A DNA stretch of 64,000 bases from Coenobita brevimanus. Taxonomy: Eukaryota > Arthropoda > Malacostraca > Decapoda > Coenobitidae. The notes under the pieces are model-generated. The model had not been told where the DNA came from, did no database searches, and saw only the letters and a list, made by a program, of their open reading frames with translations. Positions 9,563 to 23,300 of the stretch are shown here, piece by piece. A program made the translations under genes and the position numbers. How positions within the stretch are numbered: position 1 is the stretch's first letter; the number at the start of each line of letters is the position of its first letter. The stretch lies in assembly GCA_032717465.1 (NCBI GenBank), contig CM064658.1:4578501-4642500 (forward strand), written 5' to 3'.

Positions 9563-12500
9563 GCAAAAACAAAATTATGCAAGAGCCATTTCCTTCTCTT
9601 TTACTTCATCCTACCCCACCATGACCAAACAAGCTGCTGCCATCAGTGTTATGCTGTATATGGGTAAGCCTTAGCTTTTTCAGCTCTTGGTTCGTCTAGA
9701 CCCCAAAATTCTTATAATTTTACCCGCTGCAAGACACTAGGACTCATATTTTTGCTGACTGAAGAAGAGCCCTCACATTTTTTTTTTTTTACCTAATGAT
9801 GTCTTCATGTGGTAGCAATATTACTCTGTGTGTAGTATATTGCATAAAAGACTTACCACACAACAGATAAAAGCATAATATGCAAAATAAATCACTGGGA
9901 AGAAGTGATTAAAAGCCCAGTCTGATAAGAATACAACCCTTGGTATTTACTGTACCAGCAACACCCAGCTGCTGCACTGTCAGGTGCAAACATGAGTGGT
10001 ACATGCTTACCATCACCTCATCAAAGAAGTCACATCACTATCATCCACTTTGACATAATATGTCAGTTCCCCCACCCTACCCAGTCACCCACCATCATCT
10101 TAGCCTATCCTGCATGACTGACATTTCTCACCCTTCATCCACTCCTGACCCTATACATCTAAACAGTTCTCAAACTGTCCCTAACCTCTCCACCAGTCTC
10201 TATGCCAATGTGAATATTGCCAGAAACCAAGCTGATACCAATCATAGAGTGAAGGAAGGAGGGAATACAGTAATGAAGAACTACCCCCAAGCAATAATTT
10301 GGTTAAATGGCAGGAAGGTAGAAGGGAGCAGGGGGAATAACTAAATTAAATGCATAATGTGAAAAGCAGAAAGAAATGCAATACTGGAAAGAGAAACAAT
10401 GGGAGGGTCTTCTAGGAAATCAGCAAGCAGTGGGGGAAGTCCCTGTGAAGAAAGGAAAGGAAAAGCTGAGATGGTGTTGAAGCACAGTCGAGCAGTCAAC
10501 AAAAGGGTGACAGCTAGTTGTGGGGCAGTTACACTGTGAAGAGAGTGCAGGAGGGTCATGACTCATTAAATGACCACCAAAGCAAAAATGCACAAGGAAA
10601 GTCTCCCATCGATGATTGGGATGGGAAATCCCCGTGTAAAGGAGCCATAAACCTCTGCTTAAGCTTTACTCCTTACCGGTGCCTGATCTTTGACTTGTTA
10701 CAAAATAAAACTGTTTGTAAATCAGAAGGTTAAAATAGAAAAGACATTGCCAGATTGAGGGACTAAATTCTGAAACATTTATCCTATGCATACTAAAATT
10801 GTCACAAGATAGTAGGAACAATATAGGCTTGATAAGCCTACATTCGCAGAAGAGGTTATGCACTCAAATCAATATGGTGTCATTTCTAATGTATTCTTGT
10901 TGCTACAGACCTTATTTAACCTAGAAAAGTCCTCTCATATTTTAGGGAGTTACTTATGGCTGCATCTAACCCCTCCAGTTTGAAAAATCTCTCCTTCACT
11001 AAAAAAAATCATCACGAGATAGCAAGAGTGAAATAAAAATAATATACTCAGGCTGAAGAAGCTCAGCACATTTATAAGCTTCTCTTTAGTGTGTAACTCT
11101 TAACCCCTGCAATTCAGTGAAGTCTATTGGTAACTGAATTCTTGCAGCTGCCTTTTTTTTTTTTTTTTTTTTTCTAAGAGCTTCAACTGGAAGGTTTTGA
11201 TAGTGTATAGCCTTCAATAACTCCTTCATTACAAGAGGTCTCTCTGAAATATAATACAACAGTATGGAGGTAGCAAGAATAAAACAGAAAATACTTCATT
11301 ACATTGAAGGGGTAAAGTCAAGTCCAATCCACTTGAATCTCTACTGACTTGTACCTGTATTTTCATCTATGGCATATGCTTTAGTTGTCACCTTTGTTTT
11401 AACTCTCATGGCTGAGGCAACTTTAGAATACTATTCCCACTAATGCCAAATGCTTTTATTCAGTTGGGAGTGGAAAATACGCACCTGAGTGTTAATACTA
11501 ATACTCTTAACCATCTCACAGAATAACTCTAGTATTCTATTTCCACTAATGCCAAATGACTTATTTCACCTGACAGTCGCAAGAGCCTGAATGTACTAAA
11601 AAATTTTTTTTTTGCTTTTTAGTCCATGGATTGTTGCAGAAAAACTGTCTATTACCTCCGTCAATCCCTGAACAGCATTTGTACAGTTGTTTGTATTTTA
11701 TTTTACTGCTACAAACTGAAACAGTATTATTCAGTTCGATGGAAAATCTCTCATAATGAATGGGTTGATGAAGGTCATAGTTAACCCATCCTAAGCTAAT
11801 TACAATAGCTGTAAGTACAAGTAGTAACAAGAGTAGAACTGAGGCGTTGAGTTGAATAACAACGAACGTGCCAAATATCTAAAAGTGAGAGTTAGGTCAC
11901 AACACACTCGTCCACCGTTTTTCTATCCAGTTGAAACATTTTCATGGCATGTTCATCTTTACGACATGGTCGAAAGTCCTATACTGTATAACAAGGTAAA
12001 TTCTTGTCCCAACACACTGCAAGTTGGTACACATGGACTGTCTCTCCCAAGGAAAGTTGTAGTGGAAGAAAGAAGAACATGCCAGCAAGCACCCTTTCAG
12101 GCTGCCAAAAAGCAGTGGGTCTCATGATGTCATCACACTCACAGCCAATCAGAGGCCATGTTTTGTGGATGTGTCAGCCAGTGTGTGTGGCCAGATCCTA
12201 CCCTTCCCAGTTCTGTTTACACTGAAAGCCACACAGACGTGCTTTTGGTTCATTACATTATTTTCACCTCTGATTTACAGTGATTTACATCGCAACATGA
12301 GTGACTTACGTACAGTAGTGATGACAACTAGGAGGTCCCTGAGTATGCATGGAAGCAAAAACGTAATCCATCTTCTTGGAAACATGCAGCTGCCATGCAA
12401 AAACAAAATACTGAGGAAGCATACGTCAGTTATAGCACAAAAATGGCGGTGCCAGCTGGGAAAATTGGTCCTTCTAAGTGAAGCTGCTTCAACAACTTGG

Positions 12501-13364
12501 GCAATGATAAAGTGAGTGCTCTATTTACAGCTTTTTGGGCAATGGGCGATTATAACAGACAGTACAGTTACATTGCCAGTCACGTGAAAAGTGTTAGTAT
12601 GAAGCGGCCTCGTTTCAAGGGCCATATATCACACAAGTCACGTAAGATTTGTTATTGTGTTGCGTATGCCAACGTGACTTAAGATGTTTGTCAATCATCA
12701 TTCCTCAGCATTCATGATTTAGGTGAGCACAGAGTTCGTTCTGTACTTCACAAAGTGACTGTGACTGGATCAGAGGAAACTGACAAGTGTGGCACTGTGC
12801 CTAATCTGAAACAAACTGACGATGAATGGAATGCACTAAACTGACGATATACTGGACTACAGTTAATCATCACACCCCCCACAGCACTTAAATACATGCA
12901 GCACTACTGTACATGGGCTGGTGATTGTCCTTCTTTTCATTTTTGTGGTTACCGTATTTTCATGTTTTTTTTCTCACAGAGGTTCTCTGGTATGAGGTTA
13001 ACAGCTGAACAGCATAATAACCTGATACATCCATCCATCCATCATCCAATCCTATGTTGCCCCATGAGGAGCGTAGGAGCTTGGGGCTAGGCAAGTCGGT
13101 CCTGACGTTTAAGATGACAGTATATTTTATATTTTGTTCTTATATGTCTTAAAGTATTTTACCAGCTCTATCTTTTGAGAATTTCTTTACTGAAATCGGG
13201 CTACTGGTAAATAACTTACAATAAAACAAATTTTAAACAATGTTTATCTCAAAACACTGATTTGGCATGTTTGTCGTTACTGTACTTGTCTAAACGCCTC
13301 AATTGCTCTTGGACCTGTGGTGAGGTTCTCCTTTTAAACAGCTTGCTGTAAAAAGTAATTACCC
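9563..13364. other. Intergenic DNA with decayed repeats
   Basis: No gene supported. A family P copy lies near 11145-11290 (poly-T at 11153-11173, then a GGAGGTAGCAAGAATAAAA end), with further fragments near 10955-11030. The stretch 12150-12860 has short open frames without domain signal; it may be an old element but no family could be named. Confidence 0.45.
13022..13118 (-). mobile_element. SINE family A, 3' fragment
   Basis: Minus-strand copy of the family A end, with the motif GGGGCTAGGCAAG and a (GGAT)n tail (13029-13041 as CCAT). The 5' body is missing. Confidence 0.7.
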
Positions 13365-13670
13365 ATGTCAAACAATCTTATATAAGACCACTTTTATGTC
13401 TCAATGAGCTTAAATGAAGAACTTTTACTAAAGTTGCAGCTAGATGGCGCCACCACAAGTGTCAGCTGACAGCAAATGTAGATTCTTCATGTCAAAGAAC
13501 TTTGTACAGGACCACTTTTATGTCTCAATAGGCTTAAATTAAGCATTTTCACTAACATTATTACCAGCTAGATGGAGCCACCTCAGTGTCAGCTGATAGC
13601 AGATTTTTATTCTCCATGTCAAATTGCCATATATGTTACCACTTTTATGTCTCCAAAAGCCTCCTTTTAA
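13365..13670 (+). repeat. Tandem repeat, ~125-bp unit, about 2.5 copies
   Basis: Units begin near 13365, 13487 and 13612. Each carries CATGTCAAA, then CCACTTTTATGTCTC about 30 bp later. The first two also share CAGCTAGATGG and GTGTCAGCTGA. Copies differ by scattered substitutions, so the array is old. Confidence 0.75.
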
Positions 13671-14140
13671 CAAATCTACCAAAAGAAGAAGAAGAAGAAT
13701 GCTGGTCACTCAGTGCCCTAATGGCTATCGTCACACATAAAAATAAAACTATTATCATCTGGCTGAAGGAGTTAAAAGTTCCACTGCTACCAATAAAGAT
13801 ATATTAATTTATCTTTACTGACAGGAACAGCTGCACAGGAAAAGCTGTAACATTTTATAACACCTACAAGGTTATAAATTTTCTTCTACAGTCAATTTGC
13901 TTCCAGCTGATCAGAAAGAATCCTCAACTTGGTCAGCTTCATTTTGGAGATGTGTAGTTCACTAAAGATGGGGAAAATCAAATTAAAAACACATCACTAA
14001 AGTTTCAACAAGATTAACTAGGAACCAAAGCATTAGGCTGGTGCAACAAAAATGAAGAAAAGAAATGCAAAGTGATATATAAGATTCCTTCAGAAAGTCT
14101 AAAAGAGATGACAGATATGTTCATAACCAAAGATGCTATA

Positions 14141-14352
14141 GTTCTTTCACCTTAACTTGACCCAGATTTATTTCTTTGTTTTTGCCTAGTTCATGTAACT
14201 CAATAGTGTAACAGAATGTGACAATATGGCTCAAACCTTTTCTAGACCACTTTTTTATGACTAGCATCATATTCAATTATAAATCTATTGTTACAATTCT
14301 ACATTCATGACGGAGCGATGGCAATTTTAGGCCGTTAAAGTGCAAAAAGTAT
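14141..14352 (+). mobile_element. MITE family M, copy 2
   Basis: Left end CTTTCACCTTAACTTGACCC, right end GGCAATTTTAGGCCGTTAAAG, and the internal block CACTTTTTTATGACTAGCAT aligned with the other copies. Confidence 0.65.
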
Positions 14353-14685
14353 ACCTCTTTGTTTATTTTAGGAACTTACACAAGGTCCCTTGTATAATTT
14401 GTACTTAAATACCAATTGCTGGAGTCACTGTTGGTGTGGGGATGTGATAACCTCACTGCCCACCACCTGTACTGCAAGCACAATCTTGCAGCTCACCACA
14501 TCTCATACTTCTTTTGTATTACCCAACCAATATTGCACTTCAACACGTCACACACTTCTACCTTTGTATGTATTACTCAATCAATATAAAGAAGGGAAGT
14601 GAGGTGGGGAAATCCTTCTACAATGATTTGATTCTGACTCATGTCCCTAGAGATAAAACAAATGTTCTATATATATCTCTATTCC

Positions 14686-14722
<37 letters not shown>

Positions 14723-15515
14723 AGAATGACAATCATGTTACTAATTATCATTACTAGGATTATTTCATTGTAACATTTCACTGTAACCAAATTTCCCTAA
14801 AATGTTGTTGTTGTTGTTGTTATTGTTGCCGAAAGTTGAAACTGCCCTTTGGCATTCCACCACCATCCATTCAAGGGATACAAATGAAAGTTAGGGATGT
14901 TTGTTTAAGTGAGCAGCTCTGTCACCTGGATATGGTGCCATCACATGAAGGCATCCCTCTGTAGTACCTCCTTCAACTATGCTGTACTTACAGTAGACTG
15001 GTTGAGATCCAGAGAAAAACACAACAGTATACCAGTATAAGCCGAATGTCCTGTGCAGAGCCTTGTATCCATTACCTCATCAATGACTATGAAACAACAA
15101 CCAAATATAAATAAAAAATGCTCCTTAAAGTAAGAAATACCAAATTTTTTACGACTTAAAAAATATACCCTCACACTATACCAGTTTACGTCACTCCCAC
15201 ATTGAATGAACTATTCCTCTTAGATACATCATCATCATCATCCTGACTTCTTTTTTTTCACCTAACGATAAGATGAAATACAATCCCAAAACAAGGAAAG
15301 AGAAAGTAAGAATGTGGGAGAACTAGTAACAGCTTGCCCAGTGAAATGAGCCACACATATCTCATCAGTACATATGAATAAAAACTAATATCCTCTCAGC
15401 AAGATATCAAAAAGGAACACAGTAATTTTTTAACTTATGGTATTACTGCTGATTAGTTTCACCAGATATTACTAACCACTTAACTCCTATGGCCTATTTC
15501 TCTCTCTCTCTCTAT
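14353..15515. other. Non-genic DNA with simple repeats
   Basis: Contains a poly-A run (14691-14718), a short (TTG)n tract (14804-14819) and a decayed (TAG)-linked hairpin repeat, family H (14865-14975, GCCATCACATGAAGGCATCC). No coding signal seen. Confidence 0.5.
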
Positions 15516-15632
15516 CCAGACAATTTTAGTCAGCTTAGGGGAGACAATCAGAAGAAGTGGGGTTAGATATAGCCTTCACTGACTCCTTCAATACAAAAAG
15601 GACACCATGAATATAAATAAAATCATCTGGAG
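15516..15632. mobile_element. MITE family P, copy
   Basis: CCAGACAATTTTAGTCAGCT at the left and AATAAAATCATCTGGAGATGG at the right (in part) form the inverted ends. It lies just past the 3' end of the HENMT1 gene. Confidence 0.6.
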
Positions 15633-15810
15633 ATGGAAAGAATATACCAATGGAACTCATCACAGGATTCAACGGGTTAAAGACAATGTAAAGGAAATTA
15701 AAGGAAATACTGACCCAAACTGTAATCCCTCCATCCTTCTATCCACCCATCTATCTATCTATCCAGCCAATCAACTCCAATTATAACCCAATTTTTTGCA
15801 CTTTAATCTT

Positions 15811-15938
15811 GATACCACAAGACAATTTTATTCAGCTTAAGGGAGGCTTTATAAACTGGAAAGGTTTAATAAAGCTTCATTAACCCCTCCACTATGAAAG
15901 ATCCTTTGAAGGTGAACAAAATAATCTGGAGGTAACAA
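15811..15938. mobile_element. MITE family P, copy
   Basis: AGACAATTTTATTCAGCTTA and, in inverse, GGTGAACAAAATAATCTGGA. The middle carries GGTTTAATAAAGCTTCATT, the usual family P centre. Confidence 0.65.
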
Positions 15939-15981
15939 GAATACAAGAGATATCATCACAGAGAAGAACTTAAACCTCTGC

Positions 15982-15987
15982 TTTATT
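15982..15987 (-). promoter_or_regulatory. Candidate polyadenylation signal of HENMT1
   Basis: AATAAA on the minus strand, about 31 bp after the HENMT1 stop codon. The position suits a very short 3' UTR. A family P element begins about 45 bp further on. Confidence 0.5.
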
Positions 15988-16018
15988 ACAGTGTACTGCA
16001 TTATTCTTTGAGTTATTG

Positions 16019-16604
16019 TCATATCCATTTTGAATCCAGTGGAGTGTCATCATCCTCTTCATCCCATTTCTCCTCCACGTGAAGATTGCAGTTTGAGGAT
16101 ATACTGTTACTTCCTTCTTTCACTTCAGTACTACTTCCCTTTTCTATACTATAACATGACTGCACTTCACCACTCCCCACACTTCTAACCCTCTCTATAT
16201 TACTCCACCAATCTTCTATATCACCACTTCCCGTACCTTTTTCACTACTACTAAACAAATCTTGCACTTCACCATTTCCTACACTACTTCCTCCCGCTGT
16301 GTTTTTCAAGCTATCCTCCATATGACTTCCCATACTTGTGCTTCTCTCTGTATTACCTAACCAATCTTTCACATCACCATCTTTATCTTCATTATCCCAC
16401 CACTCCCAATAACCACCTCCATCACTGCTACTCACATAATATCGTTCACCATCATCATCATCATCATCATCAACAACGTAGTATTCCCCAGAGCTCTCCT
16501 CTGGTGTTTCATCCAAGTATGACTCTTCTTCCCAAATTCGAATCCTCCCATTCCAGTCTTCGCCATTCCTTACTGTCTCAAAACACTCTTCTTCCACTAT
16601 TTTT
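16019..16604 (-). CDS. HENMT1: HENMT1 last coding exon: acidic, Trp-rich tail
   Basis: The acceptor TCATCCTCAG precedes 16604. Its first base completes the Arg codon left by exon 6 (phase 2), giving ...PDEIIR then KIVEEECFETV. The 194 residues are strongly acidic with a run of seven Asp and about ten Trp, in settings such as GYWEWWDNE, KDWLGN and EDWWSN. Diverged repeats of the type GNGEVQDLF / GSGDIEDWW / GSGEVQSCY occur. The frame ends at TGA-free KWI followed by a stop at 16019. I see no known domain. Its long uninterrupted frame, phase match and nearby AATAAA support it. It could instead belong to another transcript. Confidence 0.7.
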
Positions 16605-19600
16605 CTGAGGATGATAGAATGCAGATGGAGAGATCAAATATACTGTATATTACATATATCTATCATAATTATACATAGCAACATACTGTACAATATATTA
16701 TATAAACATTAACACTGAAAGGAGTGTTGTGGTGTGGATGTGGATGTGATAGGAAGCGTTAGGAGGAACACACTGAGGTGGTTTGGCCATGTGGAGAGGA
16801 TGGAGGGTGAGAGACTGATGAGGAGAGTGTATGTGAGTGAGGTGGAGGGGGAGAGAGGGAGGGAGAGGCCAAGGATGAGATGGAGGGATGGAGTGGAGAG
16901 GTATATGGGAGAGGGGGGTGTGAGTTGGGAGCAGGGCAGTGAAATGGAGGGGGAAAGGGCGACGTGGAGGCGATTTGTTTGTGGCCACCCCGTATGGGAT
17001 TAAGGCATCTGGCAATAGACAGATAGATAGAACATCTTCACATTTACTTTTGTAATCAAATTGTAAGGGAACTTTACATATTTAGAGTGCCCAGTGAATA
17101 TTCATTTAGGGGACAATATCACCTTCCAAATTATTTTTATTTGCATACACCATATCTTACCTGCTTCCTAAATGTTTGTTTTATGCTATGAGCTCAAATG
17201 CAAATTAAAGAGATGAGAGTACAATTACCTTCTTCACAGTGAATAAAGAACAACATATGCATAAGTATATTGCAGTCTTGTAGGTCAGACTTTGCTCAAG
17301 GCCAATACTATTTAGAAACCTGCTTAGGAGCAGAGCTTCATGAACTTAACAGTGGTGTTTTGGATTTTCTACACTATAAACAGTTCTCAAGGGAAAAACA
17401 GAATGATACATGTATTCTAAATTATGACAACTGAACTTGCATAATTAACACCAGACAGGCTGGTGATGATTGGCTGAATACAACATGTCCACATAACATC
17501 GCTGTATTTCAAATAATTACCACAACAATTAGGTAGGTGGGGGTGCTCTCCATCCACTCACTCGATGTAGTGCTGCTTTGGGTGTCTGCCCTTTCCTCCC
17601 ATCCTTTCTCTTCTGACTTTCTTTCCTCCTCCTTCTGCCTATGGGTGACTATACACTGAGTGACAAGCCAAATGGTTTCCGGTACACCAGGAAACCATTT
17701 ACTTCTCTGGGTGTTAGCCATATAACCAAATTAAGGTGCCTGGTGGTTTAGTGGGTAATTAAGGTACTACAATCGGATTGAGCCTGTAAAGGTTTATATC
17801 CAAGGGGTGGTTGGGATTTATTGCTCACATAATGCCACTCAGGGATGATTGAGGCTGGTCACTCTCATTTTAAATGTCAGGACCGACTTGCCTAGCCCCA
17901 GGCTCCTAAGCTCCTCATAGGACAGCATAGGATTGCATGATGGATGGATGGATGGACCACAGCAATATTATTCAGACATGTTGCATTCAGCCAATCATCA
18001 CCTGCCTGTTAAGTGCATCTTTGCCTTAAAAAAAAAGAAAGAAAGAAAAAAAAAAAAGTATAGTCTCTCTCTTGTGACCCCATGAAGGGGTATAGCAGTG
18101 TCAGTTGTTGCAATCTGTGCAACTAATGTGCCACTATGACACGTCAAAATATGACACAAATTGCTTGAAAACATTTAATTAATATGTACAGCACACTAAT
18201 ATGACACAACACCTCCATCACTGAAAAATCATACTTCAAAATATTAGACCCAGGGCCCATTTGGCAATAAACCTGATGGACTGCACGATAAGCTCCCCTT
18301 TTTCAGCAGTCTACCACTACCCCTTTCAGGGAATGGAGTGGGAATTGTATATGTGAACAGTACAGCCACCCTGTTATACTGGAGCCACTACATGCAGGTG
18401 TCCCACTCCAGCACCATTCCACAGTTACAGAGCAACATACAAAAATAAAATGTAAACCCTGTTATGATTTCATCACCTCCAGTACAGTACAGTGCTCTAA
18501 TTACGGTAACACCAGACAACCACATTCAGTTACAAGTGAGTCAAAAAGGCTTGAGAACTAACAGTGTCACCATTAATCCTGTCACTGTCTTCAGTCCTCT
18601 AATATTCTCTTCCAGCTAACTTCAAGTTATTTTACTCAGTTAAGAGTGAGTCACAGGAATCTGAGAAAGTCAATGCTGCACTCAAATTAAACTACAGTAC
18701 AAACTCTCAAAACCAAAAATCTAATTTTTGAAAGGGTTCTCTTTACCTAACAGTAAAAAATCCATCCATCCATCCAGCCAGCCATCATCCAATCCCATGT
18801 TGCACATAGAGGAGCATAGGAACCCGGGGCTAGGCAAGTTGGTCCTGGTATTTACGATGAGAATGACCAGCCTCAATCATCCCTGAGTGGCATTACACGA
18901 GCAATAAACCCCAACCACCCCTTGGATATAAAACTACACAGGCTCAATCCAATTGGAGAACCTTAATTACCCACTAAACCACTAGGCGCCATAATTTGAT
19001 TACAGTAAATAGTTAACACCCAGCGGAGTAAATGGTTTCTTAATGTACAGGATTCCATTTGGCTTGTCACTCAGTGTAGAGTCACCCATTGGCAGAAGGA
19101 AGAGGAAAGAATGAAGGAAATAAAGACAGAAGAGGAAGTGTAAAGTCACCCGTAGGAAGAAGGAAGAGGAAAGAATGAAGGTAAAAAAGACAGAAGAGGA
19201 AGTGTAAAGTCACCCGTAGGCAGAAGGAAGAGGAAAGAATGAAGGAGAGATGACAGAAGAGAAAGGATGGAAGAGAGAAAAGGGCAGACACCACATGATA
19301 GTATCTTACCTGATAATTTCATCTGGTATCTTGTTATCAAGTCCAAAGTTTACCCAGGCTGTGACAGCTTTCACAGGCAGTACTGCAACCCTATTGTTGA
19401 CAATGTAGAATATATTTTCACTTTCAGGTTCATCGCCAAGAACTACATCATCTTCGCTATGGACAGAAACTGCAGTGAATTTTGGCAGTGGGCCTTCAAG
19501 GTAACCAGTCATTGATGGCATGAGAGGTGTCCTGGGAGGGTCTGGGTCCCACTCAACCCTCCGTAATTTCCTGCTAAGTGCAAAGAAACAGCTTAATGCA

Positions 19601-20300
19601 TGATCCCGATCTTGTTCCTCCTGTGTCCTCTTGTCATATGGATACTCAAATTCTGCAATGATATTACAAGACCCAGAAGTGACTGACTTATCTGTTATTT
19701 CCAAAGACCCAGCAGAGACCAAGTTATCTGATATTTCTGAAGACCTGGCAGGGACTGAGTTATCAGTTATATCCACAGTCTTAGTGCAAGATAAGGAGTT
19801 CTTATTAGAAGACAGGTGTAATCCCTCCAAACAGGGTGAACTGGAACAAGTAAAGGTTGCCACTTGTGTACAGTAAGTGTCGTTGGGACCCAGGCCACAC
19901 CCGGAAATTTCCAGGGAATAATCTGTGTATTCCTTCACTATGCCTTCACACCTGTTGGGGAAAAAATGCTGCAAATCATTATATAACCTTAATCTACTGT
20001 TTGTCTAATTTGGCAGATAAATGCTTTTTGGATATGTGTTTATGTATGTTTCGTAAGAGCAGTACTGGGTGGAAGAGGAGCGATGTCAAGACATTCAATG
20101 TAGTGCTGGTATTTTATTTATTTATTTTTTTTCAGCATGGTACAACATATCATTACATGATGAGTTCCATGCTGAAGCAATAAACTTTGTACTTTTCAGG
20201 TTCATGTAATACTTGACTGGGAGTAAAGTACTTTTATTTCTTGGTGCAAGTGATGTACATTAAAACTCTCTGTACATTCTTTTTTGTTCTTAAAGCTCCG

Positions 20301-20333
<33 letters not shown>

Positions 20334-23300
20334 GTGGCTGTTATGGTGGGAGTCCAATTTAAGTTTGCATAAACTGTTGTTGTCCAGATGAACAGAGTTT
20401 AAACTCTTAGCAATAATTCTCACTTCTGTCAGAAGACAGTGCATGTCAGTATTATCAGGGTAACACATGAAAAATGTAAAAGTAACAAATAACACAGCAT
20501 ACTTATCAGTGCTGGAACTCAAAATGTAAAAGTAACAACTGGCAAAGCATACAAAGCAGTGTTGGAGCTCATAATGTAAATGTTACATGTGACAAAGCAT
20601 AATAACCATGACTGGAAATCATCATATAAAAGTTACAAGTGACACAGCATACTAACCAGCACTGGAACTCATCAGATGTCCACTCAAACTTGTGGTCCCA
20701 GTGTCTAAATCCACCCGGGGAGAGACCAGGGATATACTTGTTGAAATCTGCATTGGGTGTTGTAACGACTACCAAGCCGGGTTGCACGTAACCAAACACG
20801 CACCTCACTAGGGACGGTAGGTCAGTCACCTGCATGTGTTCTATTCTGAAACACAAATGCACACACTTAACTCCTTGACTCTTATCATGTCTTTTACTGA
20901 TTTATTCTTGTTACCACCAAATGATTTTATTCAACTTATGCAAGCATATTAGTAGTGAATGGATTAATGAAGGCTACCACACATCAAACCTCTCCATTTT
21001 GAACAGTCTCTCAAAACTTGAATAAGACTGTCTGGATGTAACAAGAATATATCAGAAGTATATCACTAGAGCAGTAGTCAAATGATGTAATGTATTATCA
21101 AGTTTTTCCTATCCTAACTAATTCTTAAACTACAGAATCATCTTCCATAGTCCATTCCTGCTATGTGACAATTTTACTGAACTTATGAATAGTTTTTTTC
21201 AGACTGGAGGGGATAGGTATTGCCTTTATTAACCTATTCGCATAGAAAGGGCTCTCCTAAGCTGAATAATATTGTCTGGTGGGGCAAGACTGAAATAATA
21301 AATTCATCATCAGAGTGATGGGATAAAGTATAATGGATGATAAAATTCCATCCATCCATCACCTGATCCTGTAATGACCCATCACGAGCACAAGGTCATG
21401 AGGTTAGGATATTGAGTACAGACTTTTAAGGTGGGGGGACTATACTCTTTTCATTTTGACTTGTATTAAAATTTTAACTTCTCCATGTTCAGTACAGAAT
21501 AACACTAGAATATGATGATAGTCAAGATGAAGTACTATGGTAAGTATGTAGGTGCTACAGCATTGTCTTTTTCAGCCACTGACCTACATTAAATAAGCTA
21601 CAAAAGGACAAAAATCTAGTCCAAGTTAAGGTAAAAGAACTATAAAGCCTAAAAATTAATACATATATGCAAGTAGACTGACAGTTCTACCATGGTGACA
21701 GCATGTGCTTGGGCCATGACGGGGTGAGGGATGCTGGCATCACCACACACCACACTCACATGCAGCGCCTCCTTACGCAGGAACAGGTGGTCTGCCACCA
21801 GAGGGTTGATTCCAGGGGCATTATCCTACAAATCACCAATTTGCAGTTACCATCATTTATAACTACCACCAGGCATATCCCACCTCAGATGAATCAAAAC
21901 TTAGCATTTCTTGTAATTTTCAATAGGGCACATTTACTCTAACCTGACAAAGATCCTTAACCCCTTCTGGTTCAGTGGTCGACCAAGTGTAGTTAAAATG
22001 GAGGGTTATAACCAAAGAGACTCATTCCTACTCCATAACTAAGAATAAATGAATTCAAACAGCTTAGTATTCACGTTATGGCAGTGTTTCATCAAGTTCA
22101 AACTAATATACCGCATTCACAGACATAAGAACCACTCAAAGTCAGAAGGCAGATTCAACCAATCATCAACTTTGGGTTTCATGCTGCACGAGACCGACCA
22201 AGTACAGACACTGTACTGTATTTGAAAAACATTGCACTGTATGCCAGTATAGGTGGTCCGTTTTCACCGGATGAAACTAGGTCACTCTCATAAACCAGCT
22301 TCCAGTGGTTGCATGAAATTTAATGTGCTTTAGTTATGAGACAGGAATTTATTGTAGTCTCCTTGGTTAAAAGCTGAAATCAATCCTTCAAACAGATTAC
22401 ACTTGGCCAGGAACTGAGCTGAAAAGGGCTAGAGATATTTCTCAGAACAAACAAGCAATATACAATGATTCAGAACAAACAGAGGAACAAAAGTTTGGAA
22501 ATCATACCACATACCTAATGAAAAAATTAGGGACAAATACTAGTAATACATCAATACTATTATACGATCACTAGGGCATTAACCAAAATGTAAGGCCTCT
22601 CCCCCTATCTAAAAAAACCCTGAGACAATTTATCAATCCATCATCCAAGTCTGTGCTCCCTCATCAAAAGCTAGGGTCCCAGTACTTGGCTAATGAGGAG
22701 AAGGGGCCAGTCACTATCACTAGAGTAGCATTAAGTGAAAAACAAACTCTAACCCACCCCAGGACTTGATCCCATATAGGCCACATCCAGCCCTCTATCC
22801 ACTTATTGCCAGACACCGTAATCCCATAAGGGGTGCTTGTTTGTCTTTGAGTTAGCTGTTTTATGGGGAGGGGCATTAACCTCCCCCAACCCACTTGCTG
22901 ACATGTGGGGAACACTTATGGGCTGGTTATATGGTTACCACCCAGCATTGTAAATGGCTTCCTGGCTTACAGGAAAACATTTGGCTTGTCATACAATGTA
23001 AAGCCCCTTAGTAGTAAAGAGGCGTGATAAAAAGTGACAGGAAAGATGGGAGAAATAGGAAGAGAGAGGACAGACAGAAAAAGTGATAAAGGTGATGGAA
23101 GAAGTAGACAGCAGTACATCAAGTGAGCGGATGATAGTCGCCACCATCTACCACCAGTCTTACTAATTATAAATATGGAAGAATGAGCATCACGAGTAGA
23201 ATTAAGTGAGCAACAAACTCCAGCCCTCCCTAGGAAACGAACTTCTAGAGGCCACATCTAGATCTACTCACTAAACTATCTATCTATCTATCTATAGCCC

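Noticed and set aside
12165..12682. Possible gene at 12.2-12.7 kb (two frames in a row)
   Set aside because: No recognisable domain, no splice logic joins the frames, and local composition equals the flanks.
16336..16608. Plus-strand 90-codon frame with poly-His
   Set aside because: Antisense shadow of the HENMT1 last exon; the His run mirrors its Asp run.
21360..21440. Additional SINE family A end (CCATCCATC followed by AGGTCATGAGG)
   Set aside because: Order vaguely similar to the family A tail, but too diverged to claim.
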